Assembly (NCBI RefSeq): GCF_001294575.1
Contig: NZ_CP012676.1
Location: forward strand, 1,922,001-1,986,000
Direction of reading: 5' to 3'
Source: Pseudomonas versuta
GTDB taxonomy: Bacteria; Pseudomonadota; Gammaproteobacteria; Pseudomonadales; Pseudomonadaceae
DNA length: 64,000 bases
Shown piece by piece: positions 44,224 to 53,362 of the stretch (positions are counted from its first letter, which is position 1; the number at the start of each line of letters is the position of its first letter). The position numbers were made by a program, and so were the translations under genes. A model generated the notes under the pieces. The model had not been told where the DNA came from, did not search any database, and saw only the letters and a program-made list of their open reading frames with translations.

Positions 44224-46439
44224 ACCCGCCAATTATCGGTATTGCTCAACGCAGGATTGATGGCCGGCTCAAGGTCAGCGGCGCGGCACGTTACGCAGCC
44301 GAGCACCCCCGACCCGGCATGCTGTATGCCTATGGGGTCTACAGCACCATTGCCCACGGCCGTATTTGCAACATCGATGACCGGCAGGCAGCCGCGATGC
44401 CGGGGGTGATCAGCGTGCTGCATCATGGCAACTGCCCCAAGCTCTATCGTACGCCTGCGGCGGCCATGGACATGGCGCAGATCCTCAGTGCCAGCAAGGT
44501 CGATGAGTTTCGTACACCCTTTGAAGATGAGCGGGTGTCTTATCCGGGCCAGTTTGTGGCGCTGGTGCTGGCCGAGAGTTTTGAGCAGGCCAGAGCAGCA
44601 GCCTATAGGGTCATGGTCGAGTACGAGGTTGGCGAACCGATCAGGAGCCTGGCCGAAGCCATGGCCACCCATCAGGGCAAGGATGGCGGGGCAGGCCATA
44701 CCCGGGGCGACCCGCAAGCGGCGTATGCCTCGGCTGCCAGATCCATTGACGTGACCTACACCACCCCCGTGGAAAACCACAACCCGATGGAGATGCACGC
44801 CACCACTGCATGGTGGGAGGACGGCCGCCTGTTTGTTTATGAAAGCACTCAGGGCGTGGTCAATCACCGCAATGTGCTGGCCAACGTGTTCGATTTGCCG
44901 CCGGACCGGGTTGAAGTGCGGGCGCCGTTTATTGGCTCTGGATTCGGCAGCAAACTCTGGCCCTGGCCGCATTCCATCGCCGCCTGCGCAGCGGCGAAAG
45001 TCAGCGGCCGGCCGGTCCAGCTGATGCTGCCACGCCAACAGATGTTCACTACGTCGGGGCACCGGGCAGAGACTTCGCAGCGCATGCGGCTGGCCACCGA
45101 CAGCATCGGCAAACTGGTATCGCTGCGCCATGAATCGCACAACAGCACCTCCACCACCGACGCCTACACCGAGCCTTGCGGTTCTGTAAGCAAAAGCCTG
45201 TATTCCTGCCCGAATGTACTGGTCAGTCACAAAAATGTGCCGGTCAACCGTGGCACACCCACCTCCATGCGTGCCCCCGGTGCGGCGCCGGGATTGTTTG
45301 CCCTGGAATCGGCGATTGATGAAATGGCCGAGGCCGCAGGGATCGACCCCATGGATTTTCGCCTGCTGAACATGGCGTCCATGGACGAAAGCGTCGGCCT
45401 GCCGTGGTCCAGCAACCACTTGCAAGAAGCCATCGAAGTCGCCGCGCAAAAGATTGGCTGGCAGCAGCGCAACCCTGCCATTGGATCAATGCGTGACGGC
45501 GACGAAATCATTGGCTATGGCATGGGGGCCTGTAACTGGGAAGCGTCCCAGGTGCCAACCGATGCGCGGGTGATCCTGCGTGCTGACGGCACGGCGCTGG
45601 CCCAGTGTGGCCTGCAGGATATTGGCACCGGCACCTATACCATCGTTGCGCAAACCGTCAGCCAGTTGACCGGGTTGGCGCTGGATCGCATTGAGGTTCA
45701 GCTCGGCAGCTCGGCGTACCCGCCGGGCGCCATGTCCGGCGGCTCATGGGCCACCTCAAGTGTGATGCCGGCCATCGCGGGCGCGACGCGCCAGGCGTTG
45801 GACAAACTGCGCGAGTATGCGGTGTTGAGCGCCGGTCAGTTCGCCGGTAAAAAGCCTGAAACCCTCAAGGTTGAGGCGGGGCAACTGGTCAGCGGCAAGC
45901 AGCGGGTATCGTTCTGCGAGGTCCTGAACCAGCAGCGCCTGTCACATGCCGAGGGGACCTTCAAGAGTGGCGCAGCGAAGACCGGTACCTGGTCATACCG
46001 CTCCTTTGGCGCCCATTTCGTCGAAGTCCGCTGGGACCCCGGCATCTCCAGATTGCGGGTGGCGAGGGTGGTCAGCGCCATTGATGTGGGCAAGGTGGTC
46101 AACCCGCTGGCGGCCAGCAATCAGGTTGAGGGGGCGATTGTGATGGGCATCGGCATGACGCTGTTCGAAGCGGGCGAGTTTGATCCGGTCAGCGGGCTGC
46201 CGGTCAATAACAACCTGGCCGAATACGTGGTCCCGGTGCACGCCGATCAACCCGTGATCGATATCACGCTGCTGGATTACCCGGACCTCAACCTGAGCGA
46301 GTTCGGTGCCCGCGGCATTGGTGAAATCGGTATCACCGGGCTCGCCGCCGCCATCGCCAACGCGGTGTACCACGCGACCGGCAAACGCATCCGCGGGCTG
46401 CCGATCACCAAGGAAAAGTTGATGCATGGACTCCCTTGA
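44220..46439 (+). CDS. paoC: Aldehyde oxidoreductase molybdopterin subunit PaoC-like
   Basis: Large molybdenum-cofactor subunit of 739 aa, close in size to E. coli PaoC. Conserved parts include the PFIGSGFGSKLWPWPH stretch, the cofactor-binding GTPTSMRAPG loop, and the catalytic base Glu702 in GARGIGEIGITG near the C-terminus. PaoABC oxidises a broad range of aromatic and aliphatic aldehydes to acids; the true substrate here is unknown. It begins in the overlap ATGA with paoB, and its end overlaps paoD by 14 bases, so all four genes are translated together. Confidence 0.93.
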   Translation: MNPPIIGIAQRRIDGRLKVSGAARYAAEHPRPGMLYAYGVYSTIAHGRICNIDDRQAAAMPGVISVLHHGNCPKLYRTPAAAMDMAQILSASKVDEFRTPFEDERVSYPGQFVALVLAESFEQARAAAYRVMVEYEVGEPIRSLAEAMATHQGKDGGAGHTRGDPQAAYASAARSIDVTYTTPVENHNPMEMHATTAWWEDGRLFVYESTQGVVNHRNVLANVFDLPPDRVEVRAPFIGSGFGSKLWPWPHSIAACAAAKVSGRPVQLMLPRQQMFTTSGHRAETSQRMRLATDSIGKLVSLRHESHNSTSTTDAYTEPCGSVSKSLYSCPNVLVSHKNVPVNRGTPTSMRAPGAAPGLFALESAIDEMAEAAGIDPMDFRLLNMASMDESVGLPWSSNHLQEAIEVAAQKIGWQQRNPAIGSMRDGDEIIGYGMGACNWEASQVPTDARVILRADGTALAQCGLQDIGTGTYTIVAQTVSQLTGLALDRIEVQLGSSAYPPGAMSGGSWATSSVMPAIAGATRQALDKLREYAVLSAGQFAGKKPETLKVEAGQLVSGKQRVSFCEVLNQQRLSHAEGTFKSGAAKTGTWSYRSFGAHFVEVRWDPGISRLRVARVVSAIDVGKVVNPLAASNQVEGAIVMGIGMTLFEAGEFDPVSGLPVNNNLAEYVVPVHADQPVIDITLLDYPDLNLSEFGARGIGEIGITGLAAAIANAVYHATGKRIRGLPITKEKLMHGLP

Positions 46440-47394
46440 CTTGCAGGTCATCCAGCAGGCTCAGCACTGGGTGACCGCGGGCCAACCGGTGTGGCTGTGC
46501 ACCGTACTCTCAACCTTCGGTTCCGCCCCGCGAGGACCGGGGGCGATGCTGGTGGCCATGGCCAGCGGTGAGCATCGCGGGTCGCTGTCAGGAGGCTGCG
46601 TCGAAGAGGACTTCATGGAACGCCTGTGCACCGGGCAGTTTGCCCCGGTCAATCAGGTGGTGCGTTATGGCGATGGCGGCCTGGCGCCCACCCTTGAGTT
46701 GCCGTGCGGCGGCGTGCTGGAAGTATTGATCGAATACCTGGCGCCCGAACCACAGACACTTGAGCATCTGGAACTACTCAGACAGGCATTGACCGGGCAG
46801 TGTCTAACGACCCGGGGCGTTACCCCGGGCGGCCTGACCCGCCGTGTTTTACCGGGCACGGTGAATGGCCCGCGGGTGCAAGTGGCAGCGCATGAAATAT
46901 TGATCCGGGTGGGGCCCGTGGTGCGTCTGCTGCTGGCCGGCCTGTCCCCGGTGGCCGAGTTTTGCGCCAATTTTGCCTTGGCGCTGGGTTACGAAGTGGT
47001 GGTCTGTGATCCACGCCCCCAAGTGCTTGAAGGCTTTGCACTGCCGGGCGTGCATGTCCACCCGCGCTTGCCCTCAGTCTTCATCGAGGAGGGTGGCTGT
47101 CACGCGGCTACTGCGGTGGTGGCCCTGACCCATGATCCCCGGCTGGATGACCTGACACTGATGGAGGCGGTAAGAACCGAAGCCTTTTACATTGGCGCCA
47201 TGGGCTCGCAGCGCACCAGTGACAAGCGAATCGAGCGCCTGGCGCGCATTGGCGGCCTTGATGCCCGGGCACTGGCCCGCATTCATGCGCCGATCGGCCT
47301 GCGTCTGGGGAGCAAGACCCCGGCTGAAATAGCCCTCGCCGTGATGGCCGATATCTTGCGCGTCTCCAATGGCATTGGCCGGCGAGATGTTTAA
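46426..47394 (+). CDS. paoD: XdhC/PaoD-family molybdenum cofactor maturation factor
   Basis: Chaperone of 322 aa that binds the molybdenum cofactor, helps sulfurate or modify it, and inserts it into the large subunit. It has an N-terminal XdhC domain (about 8-75, GSAPRGPGAMLV and GSLSGGCVEEDFM) and a C-terminal Rossmann-like XdhC_C domain (about 165-310, with AMGSQRTSDKRIERL). It does not form part of the mature enzyme. Position at the end of the pao operon is typical. Confidence 0.92.
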   Translation: MDSLDLQVIQQAQHWVTAGQPVWLCTVLSTFGSAPRGPGAMLVAMASGEHRGSLSGGCVEEDFMERLCTGQFAPVNQVVRYGDGGLAPTLELPCGGVLEVLIEYLAPEPQTLEHLELLRQALTGQCLTTRGVTPGGLTRRVLPGTVNGPRVQVAAHEILIRVGPVVRLLLAGLSPVAEFCANFALALGYEVVVCDPRPQVLEGFALPGVHVHPRLPSVFIEEGGCHAATAVVALTHDPRLDDLTLMEAVRTEAFYIGAMGSQRTSDKRIERLARIGGLDARALARIHAPIGLRLGSKTPAEIALAVMADILRVSNGIGRRDV

Positions 47395-47481
47395 ACGGCC
47401 GGAACCTGACATCTGCAGCGCTACATGGGTTACAAATGAACCCCTAACAATAATTACCCGTCACGGATCGAGGTCTCACCT

Positions 47482-48717
47482 ATGCAGTTGTCCCGCTTTC
47501 CCTTCACCGCAGCCACCGTTCTGGCGCTGGTTGTCAGCGCGACCGTCAACGCCGCCGACATTACCCCTCAAGCGTTGCTGGCCCAGGCCCGGGCCGAACA
47601 ACCTGCTTACCTGGACACCCTGAAAACCCTGGTCTCGGTGGATACCGGAACCGGCACCAAGCCGGGCCTGGACCAGGTCAGTGCGCTGTTGGTCAAGCGC
47701 TTGCAGGACCTTGGCGCTAGCGTCGAGACCAGCCCGGCAACCCCTTCGGCCGGGGACAATATCGTCGGCACCTTCAAGGGCACCGGTGATAAGGACTTCC
47801 TGCTGATGGTGCACTACGACACCGTATTCGGACCCGGAACGGTGGCCAAAAGGCCATTTCGCACCGAGGGTGAGCGCGCCTATGGCCCGGGTGTTGCCGA
47901 TGCCAAAGGCGGCGTGGCGATGATCCTGCATGCGGTCAAGCTGCTACAGGACCAACAGTTCAAGGACTACGGCACGCTGACCGTGCTGTTTAACCCGGAC
48001 GAAGAGATGGGGTCGGCCGGGTCGAAAAAAATCATTGCCGACCTGGCGCGCAAGCATGACTACGTCTTCTCCTACGAGCCGCCCGACAAGGACGCGGTGA
48101 CTGTGGCCACCAATGGCATCAACCAGCTCGGCCTGGAGGTCAAGGGCAAGTCCTCCCATGCGGGCTCCGCCCCGGAAAAGGGTCGCAATGCCCTGACTGA
48201 ACTGGCGCACCAGATCGTCCAGCTCAAGGACCTGGGCGACCCGGGCAAAGGCACCACAGTCAACTGGACCATGGCCCAGGCCGGCGAAAAGGCCAACATC
48301 ATTCCCGATCTGGCGACCGCCCAAGCGGACATGCGTTACTCGGACGTGACCGAGAGCGAGCGGGTGCTGGCTGACGCCAAACGCATTGCCCAGAACAAAC
48401 TGATCCCTGAGACCGAAACCGTGATCACCCTGCACAAGGGCAGACCGCCGCTGGCCAAAAATGACGGCTCCGAATCCCTGGCCAAGACGGCCCAAGCGTT
48501 GTATGGCGATATCGGTCTGAAGGTTGAGCCCATCGCCATGCGTTTCGGCACAGATGCGGGATATGCCTATGTGCCGGGCAGTGCCAAACCGGCGGTCCTC
48601 GAAACCATGGGGGTTGTGGGGGCAGGGCTGCATGCCGAAGATGAATACATCGAACTGAACAGCGTAGCGCCGCGGCTGTACCTGAGCGTGGCAATGATCA
48701 GAAAACTGTCCAAGTAA
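47482..48717 (+). CDS. Glutamate carboxypeptidase, glucarpidase (CPG2)-like M20 peptidase
   Basis: Secreted zinc peptidase of 411 aa, very similar in layout to Pseudomonas carboxypeptidase G2, which removes C-terminal glutamate from folates and peptides. The signal peptide covers about 1-24. Zinc and catalytic residues are visible: His111 (MVHYDT), Asp113, Asp140 (GVADAKGG), Glu174/Glu175 (NPDEEMGS), and a late His in GLHAEDEYIE. A dimerisation domain separates the halves. It is a single gene, followed by a REPIN. Substrate preference within M20 is inferred. Confidence 0.88.
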   Translation: MQLSRFPFTAATVLALVVSATVNAADITPQALLAQARAEQPAYLDTLKTLVSVDTGTGTKPGLDQVSALLVKRLQDLGASVETSPATPSAGDNIVGTFKGTGDKDFLLMVHYDTVFGPGTVAKRPFRTEGERAYGPGVADAKGGVAMILHAVKLLQDQQFKDYGTLTVLFNPDEEMGSAGSKKIIADLARKHDYVFSYEPPDKDAVTVATNGINQLGLEVKGKSSHAGSAPEKGRNALTELAHQIVQLKDLGDPGKGTTVNWTMAQAGEKANIIPDLATAQADMRYSDVTESERVLADAKRIAQNKLIPETETVITLHKGRPPLAKNDGSESLAKTAQALYGDIGLKVEPIAMRFGTDAGYAYVPGSAKPAVLETMGVVGAGLHAEDEYIELNSVAPRLYLSVAMIRKLSK

Positions 48718-48722
48718 CCCCC

Positions 48723-48776
48723 CTGCAGGAGCGAGCTTTTCAACGAAGAGCCTCGCGAGCAAGCTCGCTCCTACAG
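48723..48776. repeat. REPIN of the GTAGGAGCGAGCTT family
   Basis: TGCAGGAGCGAGCTTTTCAA faces GAGCAAGCTCGCTCCTACAG just after the glucarpidase-like gene. A half copy, CAAGCTCGCTCCTACAA, follows at about 48877-48893. Confidence 0.85.
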
Positions 48777-48793
48777 TTGGCCTTGTGCCCGCA

Positions 48794-48817
48794 GGGGCAG
48801 GGGCAGGGGCATCGGGG
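48794..48817 (+). other. Four-tract G-quadruplex motif
   Basis: Four runs of four G (48794-48797, 48800-48803, 48806-48809, 48814-48817) separated by loops CA, CA and CATC. This satisfies the strict G4 pattern and contains a CAGGGG repeat. It lies in the intergenic region between two convergent genes, in the RNA of the plus strand if read-through occurs. Confidence 0.75.
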
Positions 48818-48940
48818 TCGGTTTGATGAACTTGATCCCCAGATTGTCGACCTCACGCTGTTCTGCACGAGAGTGACAAGCTCGCTCCTACAATGCTTGC
48901 ACGATGCAGGCGGCATCCAGAGCTCTTTGAATAAGCCGAA

Positions 48941-49600
48941 TCAGGCGAACTGCATTTGCGGCACATGCTCGGGGACGATCAATTTGCCGGCGGTCTTGCT
49001 CACGATTTCCTCGACGCTGACCCCGGGAGCACGTTCCTTGAGGATGAATGCGCCGTTATCGATTTCCAGGTAGGCAAGGTCAGTCAGTACCCGCTTGATG
49101 CACCCGGCGCCGGTCAGCGGCAGGCTGCAACGCGACAGCAGTTTAGACTCTCCGTCCTTGGACGCATGGGTCATGGTGACGATGATATTGTCCGCACCCG
49201 CCACCAGGTCCATCGCGCCGCCCATGCCCTTGACCATTTTGCCGGGGATCATCCAGGAGGCGATGTTGCCCTGCACGTCGACTTCGAAGGCGCCGAGCAC
49301 GGTCAGGTCGATGTGGCCGCCGCGAATCATCGCGAAGGATTCAGCCGAGGAGAAGATCGATGCCCCGGTGCGGGCGGTAACGGTTTGCTTGCCGGCATTG
49401 ATCATGTCGGCGTCGGCTTGGCCTTTTTGCGGGAATGCGCCCATGCCCAGCAGGCCGTTTTCCGATTGCAGCATCACTTCCATGCCTTCGGGGATGTAGT
49501 TGGCAACCAGGGTGGGAATGCCGATGCCCAGGTTCACGTAGAAGCCGTCTTGCATTTCGCGGGCGACGCGCTGGGCCATTTGTTCGCGGGTAAGAGCCAT
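48941..49600 (-). CDS. 3-oxoacid CoA-transferase subunit B
   Basis: Beta subunit (219 aa) of a class I CoA-transferase that moves CoA between an acyl-CoA such as succinyl-CoA and a 3-oxoacid or similar acid. The catalytic glutamate is Glu47 in SENGLLG. It follows the A subunit with a 49-bp gap and has GGAGAA before the ATG. The pair resembles ScoAB/DhcAB enzymes; which substrates (acetoacetate, dehydrocarnitine or 3-oxoadipate) are used cannot be told from sequence. Confidence 0.92.
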   Translation of the reverse strand: MALTREQMAQRVAREMQDGFYVNLGIGIPTLVANYIPEGMEVMLQSENGLLGMGAFPQKGQADADMINAGKQTVTARTGASIFSSAESFAMIRGGHIDLTVLGAFEVDVQGNIASWMIPGKMVKGMGGAMDLVAGADNIIVTMTHASKDGESKLLSRCSLPLTGAGCIKRVLTDLAYLEIDNGAFILKERAPGVSVEEIVSKTAGKLIVPEHVPQMQFA

Positions 49601-49649
49601 TGTTGTTCTCCGTGCTCTGTGATCCAGAGCTTAAGGCTGGGGGCAGGGA

Positions 49650-50348
49650 TCAGGCGCGCTCGGTGAGCTGTTCGATGCGTTTCTCGAACGTGCCGCAAAT
49701 GATCCGGTCGACGTAGATGCCAGGGGTATGGATCTGGGTCGGGTCCAGCTCGCCGGGCTCGACGATTTCTTCAACCTCGACCACGGTGATCTTGCCCGCA
49801 GTGGCGGCCAGCGGATTGAAGTTTTGCGCCGTGTGGCGGTAGATCACGTTGCCAAAATGGTCAGCCTTCCACCCTTTGACTATGGCGAAGTCGCCGGTGA
49901 TCGACTCTTCCATCAGGTAGGGCCGGCCCTTGAATTCACGGATTTCCTTGCCGTCGGCCACTGGGGTGCCGACTCCGGTAGCGGTGAAGAAGGCTGGGAT
50001 CCCGGCACCACCTGCGCGCATTTTCTCGGCAAGGGTGCCCTGGGGGGTCAGCTGGACTTCGATTTCGCCACTCAGCAATTGACGCTCGAACAACGCGTTC
50101 TCGCCGACATAGGAGGCAATCACCTTGCGTACCTGGCGGTCTTCAAGCAGTACGCCGAGGCCAAAGCCGTCGACCCCGCAGTTGTTTGAGACCACGGTCA
50201 GGTCACGGGTACCTTTGCGTTTGATCTCGCTGATCAGGTTCTCCGGGATCCCGCACAGACCGAAGCCTCCGGCGATCACGGTCATACCGTCCTCGAGTCC
50301 GGCCAGGGCTTCCTCGTAGGACGCCACACGCTTGTCGAAACCTGCCAT
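49650..50348 (-). CDS. 3-oxoacid CoA-transferase subunit A
   Basis: Alpha subunit (232 aa) of the same CoA-transferase. The glycine-rich [13 protein letters not shown] motif near 28-40 and [11 protein letters not shown] near 60-70 are characteristic. I start at 50348 ([12 protein letters not shown]), where AGAGGTG precedes the ATG; the 13-codon extension upstream lacks support. It heads the operon with subunit B and is divergent from a LysR gene 135 bp away. Confidence 0.92.
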   Translation of the reverse strand: MAGFDKRVASYEEALAGLEDGMTVIAGGFGLCGIPENLISEIKRKGTRDLTVVSNNCGVDGFGLGVLLEDRQVRKVIASYVGENALFERQLLSGEIEVQLTPQGTLAEKMRAGGAGIPAFFTATGVGTPVADGKEIREFKGRPYLMEESITGDFAIVKGWKADHFGNVIYRHTAQNFNPLAATAGKITVVEVEEIVEPGELDPTQIHTPGIYVDRIICGTFEKRIEQLTERA

Positions 50349-50483
50349 AGACACCTCTTTTATTGTGGGTAGTGGGTGGTTAGCCAATGGCAGAGAGTGT
50401 TAACCGGCAGTATTGATTTGTTAAATTGATTTTTAGGGTGAATTAATTGATAAAGTAAAACAATAAATCAAAAGGACCCGCCC

Positions 50484-51382
50484 ATGACCGTGAAACAGAT
50501 GCGTGCTTTCCTCGCTGTGGCCCAGAGCCTGAGCTTTGCCGTGGCCTGCGAAAGGCTGCACTTGTCCCAGTCGGCGTTGAGCCTGACGATCAAGGCTCTG
50601 GAGGAGGGGCTGGGCGGGCGCCTGTTCAGTCGTACTACGCGCAATGTGGCACTGACCCCGAGGGTGAGTCGCTATTGCCGCTGGCACGTAGGTTGATTGC
50701 CGAGTGGGACAACGCCGAGGACGAGATGCGCCAACGCTTCACCCTGCAGCGCGGGCGTGTGACCCTGGCAGCAATCCCGTCATTTTCGGGCAATTTGTTG
50801 CCGCGCATCCTCAAGAAATTTCGCACCTTTCACCCCAAGGTCAACGTCACGGTCAACGACGTGATCAACGAACAAGTGCTGGAGATGGTCCGTGACCGCC
50901 AAGTGGAACTGGGGGTGGCTTTCGAACCGGGCCCGGGGTCGTCGCTGACCTTTACCCCGCTGTATATGGACCGGTTTGTAGCGGTAGTGCCCAGTGACTC
51001 GGAGTGGGCCGGGCGCTTGCTAATCGACTGGCAAACCCTGCTTGAGCAGCCCTTTATCACCTTGCAGCGCCCCTCGGCGGTACGGGTGATGCTCGAAGAA
51101 CATCTACAGGCGCGGCAGATGAAATTGCCGGTGGAGTTTGAAAGCCATCAACTGGCTACGGTGGGGCGCATGGTGGCCAGCGGGCTGGGGGTCAGCGCAG
51201 TTCCGGCGCTGTGTGCCGAACAGATGCGCGAGCTTGGTGCCCGCTGCATCACCTTGCATGAACCGGTGGTCGAGCGGGCAATCGGCATACTGACCAAACC
51301 CGGCCATGAATTGTCGGCGGCAGCCCAGGCGATGTTTGACAGCTTGATCGGCGAGCAGCTTGGCGAACGGTTTTGTGAATGA
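50484..51382 (+). pseudogene. LysR-family regulator with a one-base frameshift
   Basis: LysR-type regulator whose frame breaks inside the N-terminal domain. The first frame (50484 on) encodes a full helix-turn-helix (MRAFLAVAQSLSF... SQSALSLTIKALEE) to TRNVALTP, then diverges. The second frame (ending 51382) encodes LPLARRLIAEWDNAED and a complete effector domain. One missing C in the run 50656-50659 accounts for this; restoring it gives 299 aa. The site is a homopolymer, so sequencing error is a strong alternative. It is divergent from the CoA-transferase operon and is its probable regulator. Confidence 0.88.
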
Positions 51383-51778
51383 GGTCGGCGCGTCCCCTGA
51401 TACCTTCGGCGTAATATTTAGTTGTACTTTTAAAACACTCCTAGTTGCACTCGAACATTCCTAAATACATTTCGACACTGGTTTTATGTTGCGGCCAAAA
51501 CTCAACTTAAGCAGTTCAATATTTTGGCCGCAAGCTCAATGAATTGGACATGGCGAATACTGTCGGTTGGCGACTTAATGACGGGTGGTATTTAGGAGCT
51601 CATCACAATAAATAAGAATGCTCTTATTTATTGTCACGTCGATTCTTAATCTATCTTGAACGGATTATGTATTGGGCATAACGCCTGTTTTATTTAACAA
51701 AGTGATTGAGTAAGATCGCCGCCGCTGCACTCAACCAATCAAGCTCCCGGAGCGGAGCGCTTATATGGAAGTTACTGT
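51383..51778. other. AT-rich region upstream of the fimbrial locus with two inverted repeats
   Basis: About 400 bp, markedly AT-rich, with no gene. GCGGCCAAAA (51491-51500) and TTTTGGCCGC (51522-51531) form a 10-bp inverted repeat with a 21-base spacer. ACAATAAATAAGA (51605-51617) and TCTTATTTATTGT (51622-51634) form a perfect 13-bp inverted repeat with a 4-base loop. The last 130 bp should contain the fimbrial promoter. High AT content suits MvaT-type silencing. Confidence 0.65.
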
Positions 51779-52438
51779 ATGTCTTTGAAAAAAACCTTGC
51801 TCGTGACCTGCCTGCTGGCTGTATCGGGTAGTGCTATGGCTGCCACCACGGCCGACTTGCTGGTCACCGGCAAGATCGTTCCTGCCGGCTGCGATGTGAC
51901 AATCGGTACCGGCGCAGCTCTGGATCTGGGCGATATCAATGTTGCAGATCTCAACGAAGACCATGACAAGCCAACCACATTGGGCAACAGAAGTATTGGG
52001 TATAGCATCACCTGCACCGGTCCCGTGGTCCTCAGCACTAGCTGGGTTGACAATAAGGAAGCCGACGGAATTTACCCTATAACTGGTAATCACAACCTTT
52101 TCAGCCTCGGCAAAGACACTGCTGACGCACCCATTGGTCACTTGTGGTTCCAGCATGGCGGTGGCGCAAGCGTAGCCGTAACGGGCAATGGTGCAGAGAC
52201 CCATGCGAATGTCATCACAAGTGCTAATGGCGTTGACTGGTTTGACGCAACTTATGGCCAGGCCAGCAAAACCCACGTGAACTCCTTCGCTCCAGTGGGT
52301 GAAACCACCCCGGCGCCTTACACCACCTATAGCGGCAATTTTGTTCTCAAACCCCAGATCGCTCCGGTCAATACACTGGACCTGAGCACTGCACTGACAA
52401 TTGATGCCAACGCAACCATGGAACTTACTTACTTGTAA
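51779..52438 (+). CDS. DUF1120 fimbrial subunit (first copy)
   Basis: Secreted protein of 219 aa, with a signal peptide of about 21 residues (cut after SAMA). The mature part starts with ATTADLLVTGKIVPAGCDV, the typical DUF1120 opening, with a cysteine that probably pairs with one near residue 80 (SITCTGP), and ends in a hydrophobic TMELTYL tail that suits donor-strand exchange. In E. coli the related gltF and yhcF genes flank a chaperone-usher pair, as here. A strong hairpin follows the stop codon, so this subunit may be made at a higher level than the genes after it. Confidence 0.85.
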   Translation: MSLKKTLLVTCLLAVSGSAMAATTADLLVTGKIVPAGCDVTIGTGAALDLGDINVADLNEDHDKPTTLGNRSIGYSITCTGPVVLSTSWVDNKEADGIYPITGNHNLFSLGKDTADAPIGHLWFQHGGGASVAVTGNGAETHANVITSANGVDWFDATYGQASKTHVNSFAPVGETTPAPYTTYSGNFVLKPQIAPVNTLDLSTALTIDANATMELTYL

Positions 52439-52450
52439 GTAAACCTTTAG

Positions 52451-52479
52451 TACAGCGCCGGGCGACATCCGGCGCTGTA
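52451..52479 (+). terminator. Intercistronic hairpin after the first fimbrial subunit
   Basis: TACAGCGCCGG (52451-52461) pairs with CCGGCGCTGTA (52469-52479) with a seven-base loop, followed by TTAACTTTTAT. A partial terminator at this place would give high subunit and lower chaperone/usher expression. Confidence 0.75.
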
Positions 52480-52611
52480 TTAACTTTTATACAGATATCA
52501 TCACGCCTGCGTATGTTTGTCACTGCCTCACCCTATGACTATTGGGGCGGCGCAGTAGTGCGCGCGACATAAATAATGTCGAGCATCGCAAGTTAAATAA
52601 AGGTCTTGATT

Positions 52612-53325
52612 ATGCTTTGCACATGCAAGCAGTACTTAAAGGTTTTGCGGGGCGCTGTTTTGCTGTTAATGGCGTTTGTATTCCAGTCGGTACACGCCTC
52701 CGGCATGACGCCGGATACCACTATTGTTCTGGTCAAAGTGGCGGATGGCGAAGGCAGTATCAATATCACCAATACTCATCCCAGTGCCGCACTGTTATAT
52801 ACCTCTCTGGCCAACATTACTGAAGACAAGGAAACCCTGCTGGTGGTTACGCCACCCATCATGCGCGTCGAGCCCGGACAAAAGCAGCTGGTGCGCTTCA
52901 TTGTTCAGGCGCGTACGCCCATCACGACCCAGCGTCTGAAACGGGTGACCTTCGACGGTATCCCGCAAAAGAACAACGACGGCAAATCCACCGTCACCAT
53001 GAACGTACGGCAGAACTTGCCAGTGATCATTCATCCCGAGGGCCTGGCGTTGAAAAACGATCCCTGGGTGCTGCTCAAATGGACGCGTACCGGTAACACC
53101 CTGAACGTAAGCAACGACAGCCCTTACGTGGTGCGTTTGACCAAGCAACTGACCCTGCTTCCAGGCAAGACGGCGGCCGAATTGCCCAACAATTACATCC
53201 TGGCCGGGCAATCCCTGTCAGTGAAACTTCCCGACAACACACCGGCCTCGGTGGAGTCGGTGCAGTTCACCCCCGCAAGCCTCTACGGCTTTGCCGTTAA
53301 CGCGTTTAGCGCACCGCTGAACTGA
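52612..53325 (+). CDS. PapD-like fimbrial chaperone
   Basis: Periplasmic pilus chaperone of 237 aa with two Ig-like domains. The signal peptide runs to about residue 29 (VHA). The conserved motif PPIMRVEPGQKQLVRFI in the first domain and the VKLPDNTP/SVQFTPASLYGFAV region in the second are typical. It should cap and deliver the DUF1120 subunits to the usher. I prefer ATG at 52612 with AAAGG eight bases upstream over the TTG two codons before it. Confidence 0.88.
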   Translation: MLCTCKQYLKVLRGAVLLLMAFVFQSVHASGMTPDTTIVLVKVADGEGSINITNTHPSAALLYTSLANITEDKETLLVVTPPIMRVEPGQKQLVRFIVQARTPITTQRLKRVTFDGIPQKNNDGKSTVTMNVRQNLPVIIHPEGLALKNDPWVLLKWTRTGNTLNVSNDSPYVVRLTKQLTLLPGKTAAELPNNYILAGQSLSVKLPDNTPASVESVQFTPASLYGFAVNAFSAPLN

Positions 53326-53362
53326 TCGTCCCTCTTTTCACTGTCGATTTAGGATGCCCCGG

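Noticed and set aside
44136..45449. Minus-strand open frame of 437 codons opposite paoC
   Set aside because: It is the shadow of a GC-rich gene with strong family motifs on the plus strand; the antisense product has no recognisable domain.
51491..51531. Inverted repeat considered as a fim-type invertible switch
   Set aside because: The 21-base spacer is too short to hold a promoter, and no fim-type recombinase gene is adjacent.
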